NCBI RefSeq assembly: GCF_003460605.1
Contig: NZ_QTVN01000006.1
Coordinates: 62,001 to 126,000 of the forward strand
DNA length: 64,000 nucleotides
Origin: Ruminococcus sp. AF31-8BH
GTDB taxonomy: Bacteria > Bacillota > Clostridia > Lachnospirales > Lachnospiraceae
Direction of reading: 5' to 3'
Shown: positions 35,863 through 43,829 of the stretch, one piece after another
How positions within the stretch are numbered: the first letter of the stretch is position 1
Layout of the letters: every line of letters starts with the position of its first letter
The notes under the pieces: model-generated
The model's input: only the letters and a program-made list of their open reading frames with translations
What the model was told of the DNA's origin: nothing
Databases searched by the model: none
Translations under genes and position numbers: made by a program

Positions 35863-36125
35863 GGCTTAGTGAATTTGGGGTGGTTTCCCGGACGTAATTT
35901 TGCGGTGTATATTCATCGCCGTGCGTCGCAACGTTCCAGTGAGCTAGCTGGTAACTGCGACTAAGACGCTCGGGAGAGCCCTCTCGCCTAAGTCTCCGTA
36001 ACCATCGGATCTCACTTCCACTAAAACCGCTCCTGAAATGCACGGCTACATGAATATACACCGCAAAATCACTGGTTATTGGGAAGGGAAAATATGCCAC
36101 CCCAACACTACTTCACTGGCGCTTA
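35863..36125. repeat. Hairpin element, left copy of an inverted pair
   Basis: Starts near GGCTTAGTGAATT. The long stem pairs ATTTTGCGGTGTATATTCAT (35897-35916) perfectly with 36050-36069, and continues as CCGTGC/GCACGG (35919-35924 with 36040-36045). The loop holds smaller stems (GACTAAG...CTAAGTC). It ends near CACTGGCGCTTA. No open reading frame of note is in it. The matching copy lies inverted at 36318-36587. Confidence 0.8.
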
Positions 36126-36317
36126 AAAGAAGTTCCTGCCGATGCACAGTCTGTGAACCCTGTATATTGGTCAGGAAATGCGGACTCCGGCAACTGAATT
36201 CGGGCAAAATATACCGCAAAGCGGGACATACAGATTGCACTTTTCTAAAAATATACCCGAAATACTACGCCCGAAAGTGACCGAAGTTCAGATACTGTGT
36301 ATCGACTGGAGCTTCCC
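36126..36317. repeat. Centre of the inverted pair, with a piece of repeat family 1
   Basis: The arms go on pairing here in weaker form (CGATGCACAGTCTGTGAAC against CGATACACAGTATCTGAAC read in reverse). At the very centre, 36204-36239 is a fragment of family 1 (AAATATACCGCAAAG...CAGATTGC). No gene is seen. Confidence 0.6.
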
Positions 36318-36587
36318 GTTAAGCGCCAGTGAAGAAGTATTGGTTTGACATTTCCCTTACCAATAACCAGTGAGACTGCAAGGTATATTCGTGAGCAGGT
36401 CATTTCAGGAGCGGTTTTAACGGAGACGAGATCCACTGCCTACGGAGACTTAGCATCGAAGGCTCTCCTGAGATGCTTAGTCGCAGTTGGCAGTTAGCTC
36501 GGCGGAGTGTTGCGACGACCTGCGATGAATATACCTTGCAGTCTCACGTCCGGAAAACGAATACTAATTCACTAAGCCACCCTTTTA
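36318..36587. repeat. Hairpin element, right copy of the inverted pair
   Basis: Mirror copy of 35863-36125. Its stem pairs GTGAGACTGCAAGGTATATT plus C (36370-36390) perfectly with 36527-36547, and CAGGTC/GACCTG (36396-36401 with 36517-36522). At many stem positions its bases differ from the left copy, yet pairing is kept on both sides. It ends near AATTCACTAAGCCACC. Loop text such as GCGACTAAG and CTAAGTCTCCG is the same in both copies. Confidence 0.8.
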
Positions 36588-36637
36588 ATGTGTTCATTGA
36601 TTGTACGAATATCTACATCGTTCAGTGTACCCATCAT
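36572..36637 (-). pseudogene. Possible gene remnant next to the inverted pair
   Basis: A 21-codon minus-strand frame (MMGTLNDVDIRTINEHIKRV and one more residue) stops inside the edge of the hairpin element. Upstream, another frame reads RYVDENIEYMADRED. Together they look like a frameshifted coding remnant, but the family was not recognised. The rest of 36588-36706 holds nothing else that I can name. Confidence 0.2.
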
Positions 36638-36706
36638 CTTCTCTGTCAGCCATATATTCTATATTCTCATCCACATAGCGCATATTGCTATAATAATGAC
36701 ACTGTG

Positions 36707-36735
36707 TTGACAAGTGGTGAGCATTTGAGCATACT
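36707..36735 (+). promoter_or_regulatory. Promoter of the RelB-like antitoxin
   Basis: -35 TTGACA (36707-36712) with -10 CATACT at 17 nt (36730-36735) or TACTAT at 19 nt. TTGAGCATACTATACTTGAA around the -10 is partly symmetric and could be the autoregulatory operator usual for RelB proteins. Confidence 0.5.
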
Positions 36736-36758
36736 ATACTTGAATGGAGGTGTTCTGC

Positions 36759-37031
36759 ATGGCAACAACTAATTTAAATATTCGTATAGACAAAACAATC
36801 AAAGATCAGGCAGAGGAAATTTTTAATGAGCTTGGTCTGAATATGACAACTGCTGTAAATATGTTCCTGAAAACCGCGATCCGTGAGCATGGTATTCCTT
36901 TTGAATTAAAACTGGAAGTACCCAATGATACTACAACCGCTGCTATTGAAGAAGGCAGAAAACTAATGAATGCCCCTTCTGCACCCAGATATTCCAGTAT
37001 GGATGCTCTTAAGGCGACACTTGACGTATGA
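36759..37031 (+). CDS. RelB/DinJ family antitoxin, apparently without its toxin
   Basis: 90 aa from the ATG at 36759 (GGAGG 8 nt upstream). The ribbon-helix-helix part is LNIRIDKTIKDQAEEIFNEL, and GLNMTTAVNMFLKTAIREHGIPFEL is the DinJ signature. Such antitoxins bind DNA and neutralise a RelE/YafQ ribonuclease. Here the stop overlaps an ATG (GTATGA) whose frame reads only MKFYQEQLFEKFE before stopping in a hairpin, so the toxin gene appears lost or replaced. Confidence 0.85.
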   Translation: MATTNLNIRIDKTIKDQAEEIFNELGLNMTTAVNMFLKTAIREHGIPFELKLEVPNDTTTAAIEEGRKLMNAPSAPRYSSMDALKATLDV

Positions 37032-37039
37032 AATTCTAT

Positions 37040-37078
37040 CAGGAGCAGTTATTCGAAAAATTCGAATAACTGCTCCTG
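37040..37078. repeat. Perfect hairpin between the antitoxin and hsdR
   Basis: CAGGAGCAGTTATTCGAA pairs perfectly with TTCGAATAACTGCTCCTG around AAA. It lies between convergent genes and could end both transcripts, though no T-run follows. It occupies the place of the missing toxin gene. Confidence 0.6.
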
Positions 37079-37120
37079 AAACTTACCTATTGTCCTTACG
37101 TGCATCCATACTGCATTCCA

Positions 37121-40100
37121 TCATTTCTTTTCTCCATATGGAACCGACGCCTCTGCTACTTTACTCAGCTCTATTTCAGAAATATATTTATAGATTTTTT
37201 CCACTTTTGGTGGTTCCACATTATCTGTCCATAGCTCACACTGGCTGATTACCGTATTGATGGCAAACTCATAATCCTCTGGTGGATACTTGTATTTTTT
37301 AAGAAGCCGCTTCACCATCTTACGCATCTGTGCTCTGGCAGTCTCTTTCTTCTGCCAATCGATAGTACGGTTCTTACGAAGCATTTCTGTAAGCTCTCTT
37401 GTTAAAGCAATCAATTCATCATTTTTATAAAAATCCTTGATATGCTCCGGTTTCGTCAATGCGTCATAAAAAGCTAGTTCTTCCTGGGACAATCCAAGCT
37501 TTTCACCATTCTTATAAAGCTCCGCAATCTCCTGGGCTGTTTTCAGCAGTTCCTTAATCACTTCTTCATTGGTGATAAGTCCGTTATAATAAGAATTCAT
37601 CAACTGAGCTATTTTTTCAGAGAATTTTTGTGACTGTACCACATTCGTTCTCTTATAAAGCGATACCTGCTCTGCCATCAACTTTTTCAAAATTTCGACT
37701 GCTATGTTCTTTTCTTTCATTCTGGAGATTTCATCCAGAACCGCCGGATCAAACAAGTTAAAGTTTTCACCGCCGCTCTTACTGCTGTCAAAGAGATTGA
37801 TGACACCTTCACTCTGTACTGCTGCCTTCAGAAGTTCATTAATCTGATCATTGATTTCCGTAAGTGACAGGCTCTTTCCACCTGTACCACCATAAGTAAT
37901 CTTAATCACAGTAGAACGCAACGCTTCCATATATGCTGCCTCATGACGCTCCTGCTCCGTTGTCATACTAGAGCAAAGCGAATGTGACTGCTTCAAAAGC
38001 ATTGCTTCCTTTAAAAACAGATCTTTCCTTTTAGGGACACTTGCATCCAGAATAAAGTTCACACCACCTGTAATAAGTTTTGCCATAGTAAGCGGAGAAC
38101 CGCCAACAAATCCGCTAAAATCAAATCCATGCAGTAAATCTTTGCAAACCTGCAGCTTTTCCTGGAATTTCGGGTATGCCATCTTGGCAATATTCATATC
38201 ACCATATTTTGACTGATCGCGTTTCGTATATTCCTTCATTGCCACCTTCAAAGCTGATGCAATTCCAACATAGTCTACAATCAATCCGCCTTCTTTATCC
38301 TTGAATACACGATTAACACGAGCAATTGCCTGCATCAGGTTATACCCATGCATTGGCTTGTACACATACATAGTAGCCAAAGAAGGGACATCAAAACCGG
38401 TAAGCCACATATCAACCACAATGGCAATCTTCATCGGATCCTTGTTATCCTTAAACTTTCTAGCCAGCTCTTCCTTGTGTGCTTTTGTTCCGATAACCTC
38501 TTTCCAGTCCTCCGGATCGTTATTTCCGCTTGTCATAACAACACCGATTTTTTCTTTCCAGTTCGGGCGAATTTCCAGAATGCGCCGATAAATCTTCATA
38601 GCAATTGGACGAGAATAAGCTACAATCATTGCCTTTCCAGTCAGCAAATTAGCTCTATATTTTTCATAATGATTCACAATATCATCACAAAGTGACTGAA
38701 TCGTAGAATCTGCTCCAAGTACACTTTCCATCTGTCCAAGCATTTTCTTACTCTTTTCGATTGTCTGTGCGTCTGACTGCTGCTCTAAAATATCGTATGT
38801 GGAATCAATCAGTGCCAATGTGTTCTCATCAAGCTTGAGATGAACAACGCGACTCTCGTAATAAACAGGTCTTGTAGCGCCATCTTCCACAGCCTGTGTC
38901 ATATCATATACATCAATGTAATCACCAAAAACTTCTCTGGTATTTCTATCCTTAGCAGAAATCGGCGTACCGGTAAATCCGATAAATGTAGCATTTGGTA
39001 ATGCATCATGGATGATTCGTGCATTCCCAATTACAGTATGCGCCTCTTTTTCACCGTTTTCATTTTCTGACATGACAATTTTCTCATCAAAGCCATACTG
39101 ACCACGATGTGCTTCGTCTGCCATAACAACAATGTTTCTGCGTTCCGACAGTGCTTTCTCTCCACGTTCAAACTTAAACATTGTAGTAAATATAATTCCA
39201 TTCGCGCTTCTGCCATCAAGAAGCGACTTCAAATGCTCTTTACTCTCTGCCTGTATGGGTGTCTGGCGCAGGAAGTCCGCACATTGTGAAAACTGTGCAT
39301 AGAGCTGATCATCCAAATCAATACGATCTGTCATGACTACAATCGTTGGACTGTCTAATGCATCCTGCAGCAAATGCGCATAGAACACCATAGATAAAGA
39401 TTTACCAGACCCCTGTGTATGCCAGAATACACCACCTTTACCGTCTGTCTTCGTAGCAATTTTCGCTTTCTCAATTGCTTTATGAACTGCAAAATACTGA
39501 TGATATGCCGCCAGCACCTTGAAGCGGCTATTACTTGCACCAGAGAAGAGAATAAAGTTCTTCATGATATCTAAGAGACGCGCCTTTTGGAACATCCCCT
39601 CATAGAACGTTTCAAAGGATGCGTAAGCAGTATCCTCACAATTACCATCTTTGGTTTTCCATTCCATGAAACGATCAAATCCGGATGTTATAGTTCCAGC
39701 CTTATTCGTGGACAAATCGCTAATTACACAAATCGCATTGTAATAGAACATAGATGGGATATCCTGCATATAGTTACGAATCTGATGGAATGCATTCTCT
39801 GCTCCTACTTCATCCTTAGCCGGGCTTTTTAATTCCATCAAAACAAGAGGCAAGCCATTGATAAACAGAATAATATCTGGGCGGCGGTTGTTCCCGTTTT
39901 CAAGGAACGTAAACTGATTTACCACGTAGAAAGAATCGTTCTTTACATTTTGGTAATCAAGCAAACGCACGATAGATGACTGCTCCTCGCCCTTCACGAA
40001 AAACTTCACCGTGATGCCATTTTGCAGATAATCCATAAAGATAATATTCTTCTGCAGCAGGCTGCCGGTATCAAAATTCTTTAGTTTGGAAAGCGCTTCA

Positions 40101-40282
40101 TCGATGGCTTCTACAGGCAGACCACGATTAATACGTACCAGGCTGTTTCTGAGTTCAGCATCCAGCAAAGGACTGCTGTAATCACGATCCAGGTCCGGAG
40201 CGTAGAGGTGATCATAGCCCATATTTTCGAACAGTTCTATGATGGCATGTTCATATGTATCTTCTGTAAATAAACTTGGCAT
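37121..40282 (-). CDS. hsdR: Type I restriction enzyme R subunit
   Basis: 1053 aa from the ATG at 40282 (AGGAGG 6 nt upstream). The nuclease motif is in RRPDIILFINGLPLVLMELK. The helicase part has Walker A HTQGSGKSLSM, DEAH in VVMADEAHRGQYG, FIGFTGTPI and late motif VI (QAIARVNRVF). The C-terminal ~250 residues are helical and would dock on the M/S methylase. It cuts unmodified DNA after ATP-driven translocation. It is separated from hsdM and hsdS by the recombinase and the spare hsdS halves. Confidence 0.95.
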   Translation of the reverse strand: MPSLFTEDTYEHAIIELFENMGYDHLYAPDLDRDYSSPLLDAELRNSLVRINRGLPVEAIDEALSKLKNFDTGSLLQKNIIFMDYLQNGITVKFFVKGEEQSSIVRLLDYQNVKNDSFYVVNQFTFLENGNNRRPDIILFINGLPLVLMELKSPAKDEVGAENAFHQIRNYMQDIPSMFYYNAICVISDLSTNKAGTITSGFDRFMEWKTKDGNCEDTAYASFETFYEGMFQKARLLDIMKNFILFSGASNSRFKVLAAYHQYFAVHKAIEKAKIATKTDGKGGVFWHTQGSGKSLSMVFYAHLLQDALDSPTIVVMTDRIDLDDQLYAQFSQCADFLRQTPIQAESKEHLKSLLDGRSANGIIFTTMFKFERGEKALSERRNIVVMADEAHRGQYGFDEKIVMSENENGEKEAHTVIGNARIIHDALPNATFIGFTGTPISAKDRNTREVFGDYIDVYDMTQAVEDGATRPVYYESRVVHLKLDENTLALIDSTYDILEQQSDAQTIEKSKKMLGQMESVLGADSTIQSLCDDIVNHYEKYRANLLTGKAMIVAYSRPIAMKIYRRILEIRPNWKEKIGVVMTSGNNDPEDWKEVIGTKAHKEELARKFKDNKDPMKIAIVVDMWLTGFDVPSLATMYVYKPMHGYNLMQAIARVNRVFKDKEGGLIVDYVGIASALKVAMKEYTKRDQSKYGDMNIAKMAYPKFQEKLQVCKDLLHGFDFSGFVGGSPLTMAKLITGGVNFILDASVPKRKDLFLKEAMLLKQSHSLCSSMTTEQERHEAAYMEALRSTVIKITYGGTGGKSLSLTEINDQINELLKAAVQSEGVINLFDSSKSGGENFNLFDPAVLDEISRMKEKNIAVEILKKLMAEQVSLYKRTNVVQSQKFSEKIAQLMNSYYNGLITNEEVIKELLKTAQEIAELYKNGEKLGLSQEELAFYDALTKPEHIKDFYKNDELIALTRELTEMLRKNRTIDWQKKETARAQMRKMVKRLLKKYKYPPEDYEFAINTVISQCELWTDNVEPPKVEKIYKYISEIELSKVAEASVPYGEKK

Positions 40283-40314
40283 GTTCAACCTCCTGTATTT
40301 TTTATTGTATTTCT

Positions 40315-40986
40315 ATGCTAAATGAGAATTTAGAGCAGCAAGCTCAGGCCTATTTTGACGAGCTTTTCATCGTCAATGCGAAGCCAAATTGGCCATATTG
40401 CGCTCTATCCGATATCGGTTCTATCGTTGCAGGCGGGACTCCTTCAAAATCGAAGTCAGAATACTATGCGGAGCAAGGTATTGCATGGATAACGCCTAAG
40501 GATTTATCAATTGATAAGTCAAAATTTATATCTCATGGTGAGAATGATATCTCTGAGTTAGGTTTTTCCAAGAGCAGCGCTACGAAAATGCCCGCAGGAA
40601 CTGTACTTTTCAGTTCAAGAGCGCCGATTGGCTATATTGCCATAGCTCAAAATGAGATCACGACTAACCAGGGATTCAAATCAGTCATTCCTCATGAAAA
40701 TATTGGAACTACTTACGTGTATTTTTTACTAAAGAAACTTCTGCCGACTATTGAAGGAATGGCTTCTGGATCAACATTTAAAGAAATATCAGGAGCTGGA
40801 ATGAAATCTGTACCTACTGTTATGCCTGATGCAGATACCATTCAGTGCTTCAATACTTTTTGCCAACCAATATTCAACGAACAAGAAATTCTCGAAGCTG
40901 AAAATCGCCGACTTTCAGCATTAAGGGACTCTTTATTGCCTAAATTGATGTCTGGCGAAATAGATGTATCCACCATTGACCTCTAA
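40315..40986 (+). pseudogene. Silent hsdS cassette: second target-recognition half, inverted
   Basis: 223 codons starting within recombination site A (MLNENLEQQAQAYFDELF). It contains one complete TRD (LSDIGSIVAGGTPSKS...AGTVLFSSRAPIGYIAIAQ) and the conserved C-terminal repeat ending LLPKLMSGEIDVSTIDL, as the active hsdS does (LLPQLMSGALDVSAIDL). It has no proper ribosome site and faces opposite to the R-M genes. Inversion through site A with B or D would fuse it in frame to a front half. Confidence 0.85.
40319..40332 (+). repeat. hsdS recombination site A
   Basis: TAAATGAGAATTTA: arms TAAAT and ATTTA around GAGA, a form typical of tyrosine recombinase core sites. It encodes NENL in phase TA-AAT-GAG-AAT-TTA at the start of the silent cassette. 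Confidence 0.8.
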
Positions 40987-41543
40987 GCCATTAAATTCTC
41001 ATTTATTTTATTATTTTGACTAATCTTTTCTTCTATAGAATCTAATATTAAAACTATTTTATCCTGTATATTCAAAGATGGTAATGCTACCTCCATCGAC
41101 TCAATATCTTTTGTAGATATATTAGCTTGACTGGCACTTCCCTTTGCAATAGATGCCAATGCATAAAAATTATTGAATGCACGGAAATAATAGTAAATGT
41201 ATTTGGCATTAAGTTCTTCCTTTGGAATTAATTTGCATACACGTTGATTAAGTAATGCCAATTGATTATCTTCATATACAGAAACTCTCCCAACCCAGCT
41301 TAAAGGATTTTTTTTATTAACAGGATCCCCTGTAAGAGCAAACAAAACATCTCCATTTTTTACTATATATTTTTCAATAATCTGCTTATCATCAACATCT
41401 ACAGATGCACTATCATTAAAGAATCTTACCTTACCATCTTTTAGTTCTTTAATCTTGATAATTTTGTACTTTCCATTTTTCACAAAGTCCTTTGACTTAA
41501 ATGCATACCCATTTTAGAAGTACGCCACTTGTCCAATTTGCAT
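40983..41543 (-). pseudogene. Second hsdS front half, with nonsense codon
   Basis: A complete first TRD half (NGYAFKSKDFVKNGKYKIIK...GDVLFALTG...FRAFNNFYALASIAKGSASQ), ending EKISQNNKINENLMA at site B. The natural start seems to be ATG 41543, behind GAAAGGTG and 18 nt after the recombinase stop. The frame is MQIGQVAYF, then TAA (41514-41516), then continues in frame. So one codon change blocks it, unless a GTG at 41483 is used. It would make a full HsdS if joined to a cassette at site B. Confidence 0.8.
40992..41005 (-). repeat. hsdS recombination site B
   Basis: TAAATGAGAATTTA on the minus strand, inverted relative to site A, at the end of the second front half. In this orientation the frame closes two codons later (NENL-M-A-stop). 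Confidence 0.8.
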
Positions 41544-41561
41544 ATAATCACCTTTCTTTAT

Positions 41562-42545
41562 TTAACCTATATATTTCCTATGAGCCTGCTTTACATTGCT
41601 TTGTTTGACCATTGCATACTGCAAGGTCGTATCTATTCGTTTATGCCCCAGGAGCTGCTGCAGCTGCTCGATCGGCATTCCTTTATCGATTGCCATCGTT
41701 GCAAGTGTTCTTCTGAACTTGTGTGGATGGACTTTTTCTATTTCTAAGTTTTTTCCCATTTCTCTTAAACGAGATTCTATTCCACCAATCGTGATTCTTG
41801 TATATGGTGCTCTCAACGTTACAAAAAGGGCTGGATCATCATCTACTCTGCTGTCAATATAGTTCTGCAGATGAATCTTTGTCCTAGCGTCAAAGTAAAC
41901 TACTCGTTCCTTATCACCCTTACCAAATACAACACATTCACGCTCATTGAAATTGATATCCACCTTATTCAACAACACCATTTCTCCAATACGCATTCCA
42001 GTGGAAGCTAGCATATCAACAATCGCCAGATCTCGAAGCTCCGTACAATTGTCTCGCATCTTCTCAAGTTCCTCATCGGTGTAAGTTTCCTTGATATTGG
42101 TAGCTGTTTTTACCTTGTGTATTCTACGTACCGGACTTTTCAGGATGTGATCTTCGTCCTCCAACCAAGAGAAAAAACTGGATAAAATTCTACGGATATT
42201 ATCTATTGTAACTCGGCTTGAACCATGTTTCTTTTGATATTCAGTCAGATACGCTCTGAGATCATCTGTCTGCATATGACGCACGCCCTTATCTACGACT
42301 TCCACCATTGCTTCTATCGTTGTCCTATAATACTTCAGCGTTTTCTCCGAACAGCCCTCGATCCTCTTTGCATACACAAAAGAATCAATCAATTTCTGGC
42401 TATCATCCTCTGTCTCAGAGGCTTTACCAGAGATTTCGTAGTTATAAAGCGAGTATTCCAAAACCTCCTGTAATTTCTGCAGCTGTGCATTATCAAGATG
42501 CGGTAGCATCTGCTGCACGATTTCTTCCATTATTTTCTGTTTCAT
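41562..42545 (-). CDS. Tyrosine recombinase, probable hsdS invertase
   Basis: 327 aa. The N-terminal SAM-like domain (QKLIDSFVYAKRIEGCSEKT) is followed by the catalytic domain with STGMRIGEMVLLN (Arg I), FGKGDKERVVYF (Lys), HPHKFRRTLATM (His-x-x-Arg) and LLGHKRIDTTLQYAMV (His and the nucleophilic Tyr). It lies between two pairs of inverted 14-bp sites inside hsdS genes, as PsrA/CreX-like invertases do in other phase-variable type I systems. AAGGAG lies 8 nt before the ATG but inside a potential hairpin. Confidence 0.92.
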   Translation of the reverse strand: MKQKIMEEIVQQMLPHLDNAQLQKLQEVLEYSLYNYEISGKASETEDDSQKLIDSFVYAKRIEGCSEKTLKYYRTTIEAMVEVVDKGVRHMQTDDLRAYLTEYQKKHGSSRVTIDNIRRILSSFFSWLEDEDHILKSPVRRIHKVKTATNIKETYTDEELEKMRDNCTELRDLAIVDMLASTGMRIGEMVLLNKVDINFNERECVVFGKGDKERVVYFDARTKIHLQNYIDSRVDDDPALFVTLRAPYTRITIGGIESRLREMGKNLEIEKVHPHKFRRTLATMAIDKGMPIEQLQQLLGHKRIDTTLQYAMVKQSNVKQAHRKYIG

Positions 42546-42546
42546 A

Positions 42547-42618
42547 ATTCGTTCTCCTTATCTTTTTTTCCAGAGAACGAATCAACGGCAGTTCCGTTGG
42601 TACTTACTCCTGCCGTTG
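42547..42618 (-). promoter_or_regulatory. Two hairpins before the recombinase gene
   Basis: ATTCGTTCTC (42547-42556) pairs with GAGAACGAAT (42573-42582); on the minus strand this stem overlaps the recombinase ribosome site. CAACGGCAG (42583-42591) pairs with CTGCCGTTG (42610-42618). No T-run follows. They may limit recombinase expression. Confidence 0.5.
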
Positions 42619-42634
42619 GTAGGAGATATTAGGT

Positions 42635-42648
42635 TAAATGAGAATTTA
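42635..42648 (+). repeat. hsdS recombination site C
   Basis: TAAATGAGAATTTA just past the stop of the active hsdS. Its right flank (GGCTTAAAGGTCAATGG) matches that of site B (GGCTTAGAGGTCAATGG on the minus strand). Inversion between C and D would end the front half at NENL-A-A-stop. Confidence 0.8.
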
Positions 42649-42653
42649 GCGGC

Positions 42654-43829
42654 TTAAAGGTCAATGGCGGATACATCAAGTGCACCAGACATTAGCTGAG
42701 GCAATAATATATCTCTTAATTCAGAAAGTTTTTCGTTTTCTTGATCATGGTGTAACATTTGTTGTAACATAGGATTTAATAGTTCCGATAAAACCTGAGC
42801 TTCTTCACTTTCAGGTAAAACTGCTTCAAAATTACGCAAATTTGCCTGGTTGATTTTGGGCTGAGCAGCACCTGTAACAATGCTTTGCATATTTAGCGTT
42901 CCAAGCATAGCATATACCAAGGCTTCGGAATAACCGTTAGATCCCTTTACAATATGAGCGTGATTATTAACCCAAAACTTCCCATAAGTATATTGCGTTA
43001 ATGGGTGTCCAAATGAATCAATTACATTAGCGCCATCCTCGCTGATAAGAATATATGTTCCATCAAATAGATAATCTTCAACGTAATCCACAATAGATGC
43101 TGCCCCATAATACGGATAAATGTGTGCCATTTTCTCCCGTTGTATGGAAGAAAGTGGTTTCCGGAGATTATCAAAGAATATCAGCACATCACCAAGCTTA
43201 TGTTTGTTCCATGCTGAAGTCCGTCTTGCATTATTAAAAATAGAAAGCATTTGTTCGTATAAATTCTCATTTACCTTGTTATTTAATTCAATTTTATCAT
43301 CCAGTATTCTACCAAACTCTGCTATTTTTGTTTGGATCTCAAGCGGTGGCAATACAACTGGTAACTTTCGCTGTGCTGTTATTCCCAAATACGCTCTTGT
43401 ACTTCCTGAGCCTGCCCAGTTAGCTAAAGTTTGTTGAAATTCATTTGAATCGAAATAATACTTCAGATACAAATTTGATATACCACGTTTTACACGATAA
43501 TAAGTAACTTGTGGTGTAAGTATTATCGTGTCATATTCAGTTCCAACAAGTGCTGTTCTTCCGATTGTAGCTTTATGAGTGAGCAGAACATCTCCAGGAT
43601 GAGCAAAACCTTTTTTCAAAGTACTTGCTTGTTTATTAGTGATAAACGCACAATTGCTATAATCTACCTTTCCATTTATAAGATTATTCGCCATTATAAA
43701 AGGAACACCACTTTTAACATAATCCGTCGTTTTAGGATGAATTTCTCCATGATTTCCATCCATTGGCGGTTCCAGCATTTCTTTGTCTATCAATTCCTGC
43801 ACGGTATATGTTGTCCATTCAGATTTCAT
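42654..43829 (-). CDS. hsdS: Type I restriction-modification specificity subunit, expressed copy
   Basis: 391 aa from the ATG at 43829, overlapping the hsdM stop by 11 nt. TRD1 is ~1-155 (GVPFIMANNLINGKVDYSN...GDVLLTHKATIGRTALVG). The central conserved repeat ends NNKVNENLYEQML, with recombination site D inside it. TRD2 is ~200-360 (KLGDVLIFFDNLRKPLSS...), ending in RDILLPQLMSGALDVSAIDL. HsdS sets the DNA sequence recognised by both methylase and nuclease. This is the only intact copy in the present arrangement. Confidence 0.95.
   Translation of the reverse strand: MKSEWTTYTVQELIDKEMLEPPMDGNHGEIHPKTTDYVKSGVPFIMANNLINGKVDYSNCAFITNKQASTLKKGFAHPGDVLLTHKATIGRTALVGTEYDTIILTPQVTYYRVKRGISNLYLKYYFDSNEFQQTLANWAGSGSTRAYLGITAQRKLPVVLPPLEIQTKIAEFGRILDDKIELNNKVNENLYEQMLSIFNNARRTSAWNKHKLGDVLIFFDNLRKPLSSIQREKMAHIYPYYGAASIVDYVEDYLFDGTYILISEDGANVIDSFGHPLTQYTYGKFWVNNHAHIVKGSNGYSEALVYAMLGTLNMQSIVTGAAQPKINQANLRNFEAVLPESEEAQVLSELLNPMLQQMLHHDQENEKLSELRDILLPQLMSGALDVSAIDL
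43261..43274 (-). repeat. hsdS recombination site D
   Basis: TAAATGAGAATTTA on the minus strand, inside the coding sequence of hsdS between the two recognition domains, same codon phase as sites A to C. Confidence 0.8.

Noticed and set aside
35863..36587. Group II intron or complete insertion sequence
   Set aside because: No domain V-like text, reverse transcriptase or transposase is present; only paired stems are seen.
37040..37078. Standard bidirectional terminator
   Set aside because: The stem is perfect but no T-run follows on either strand, so it is listed as a repeat only.
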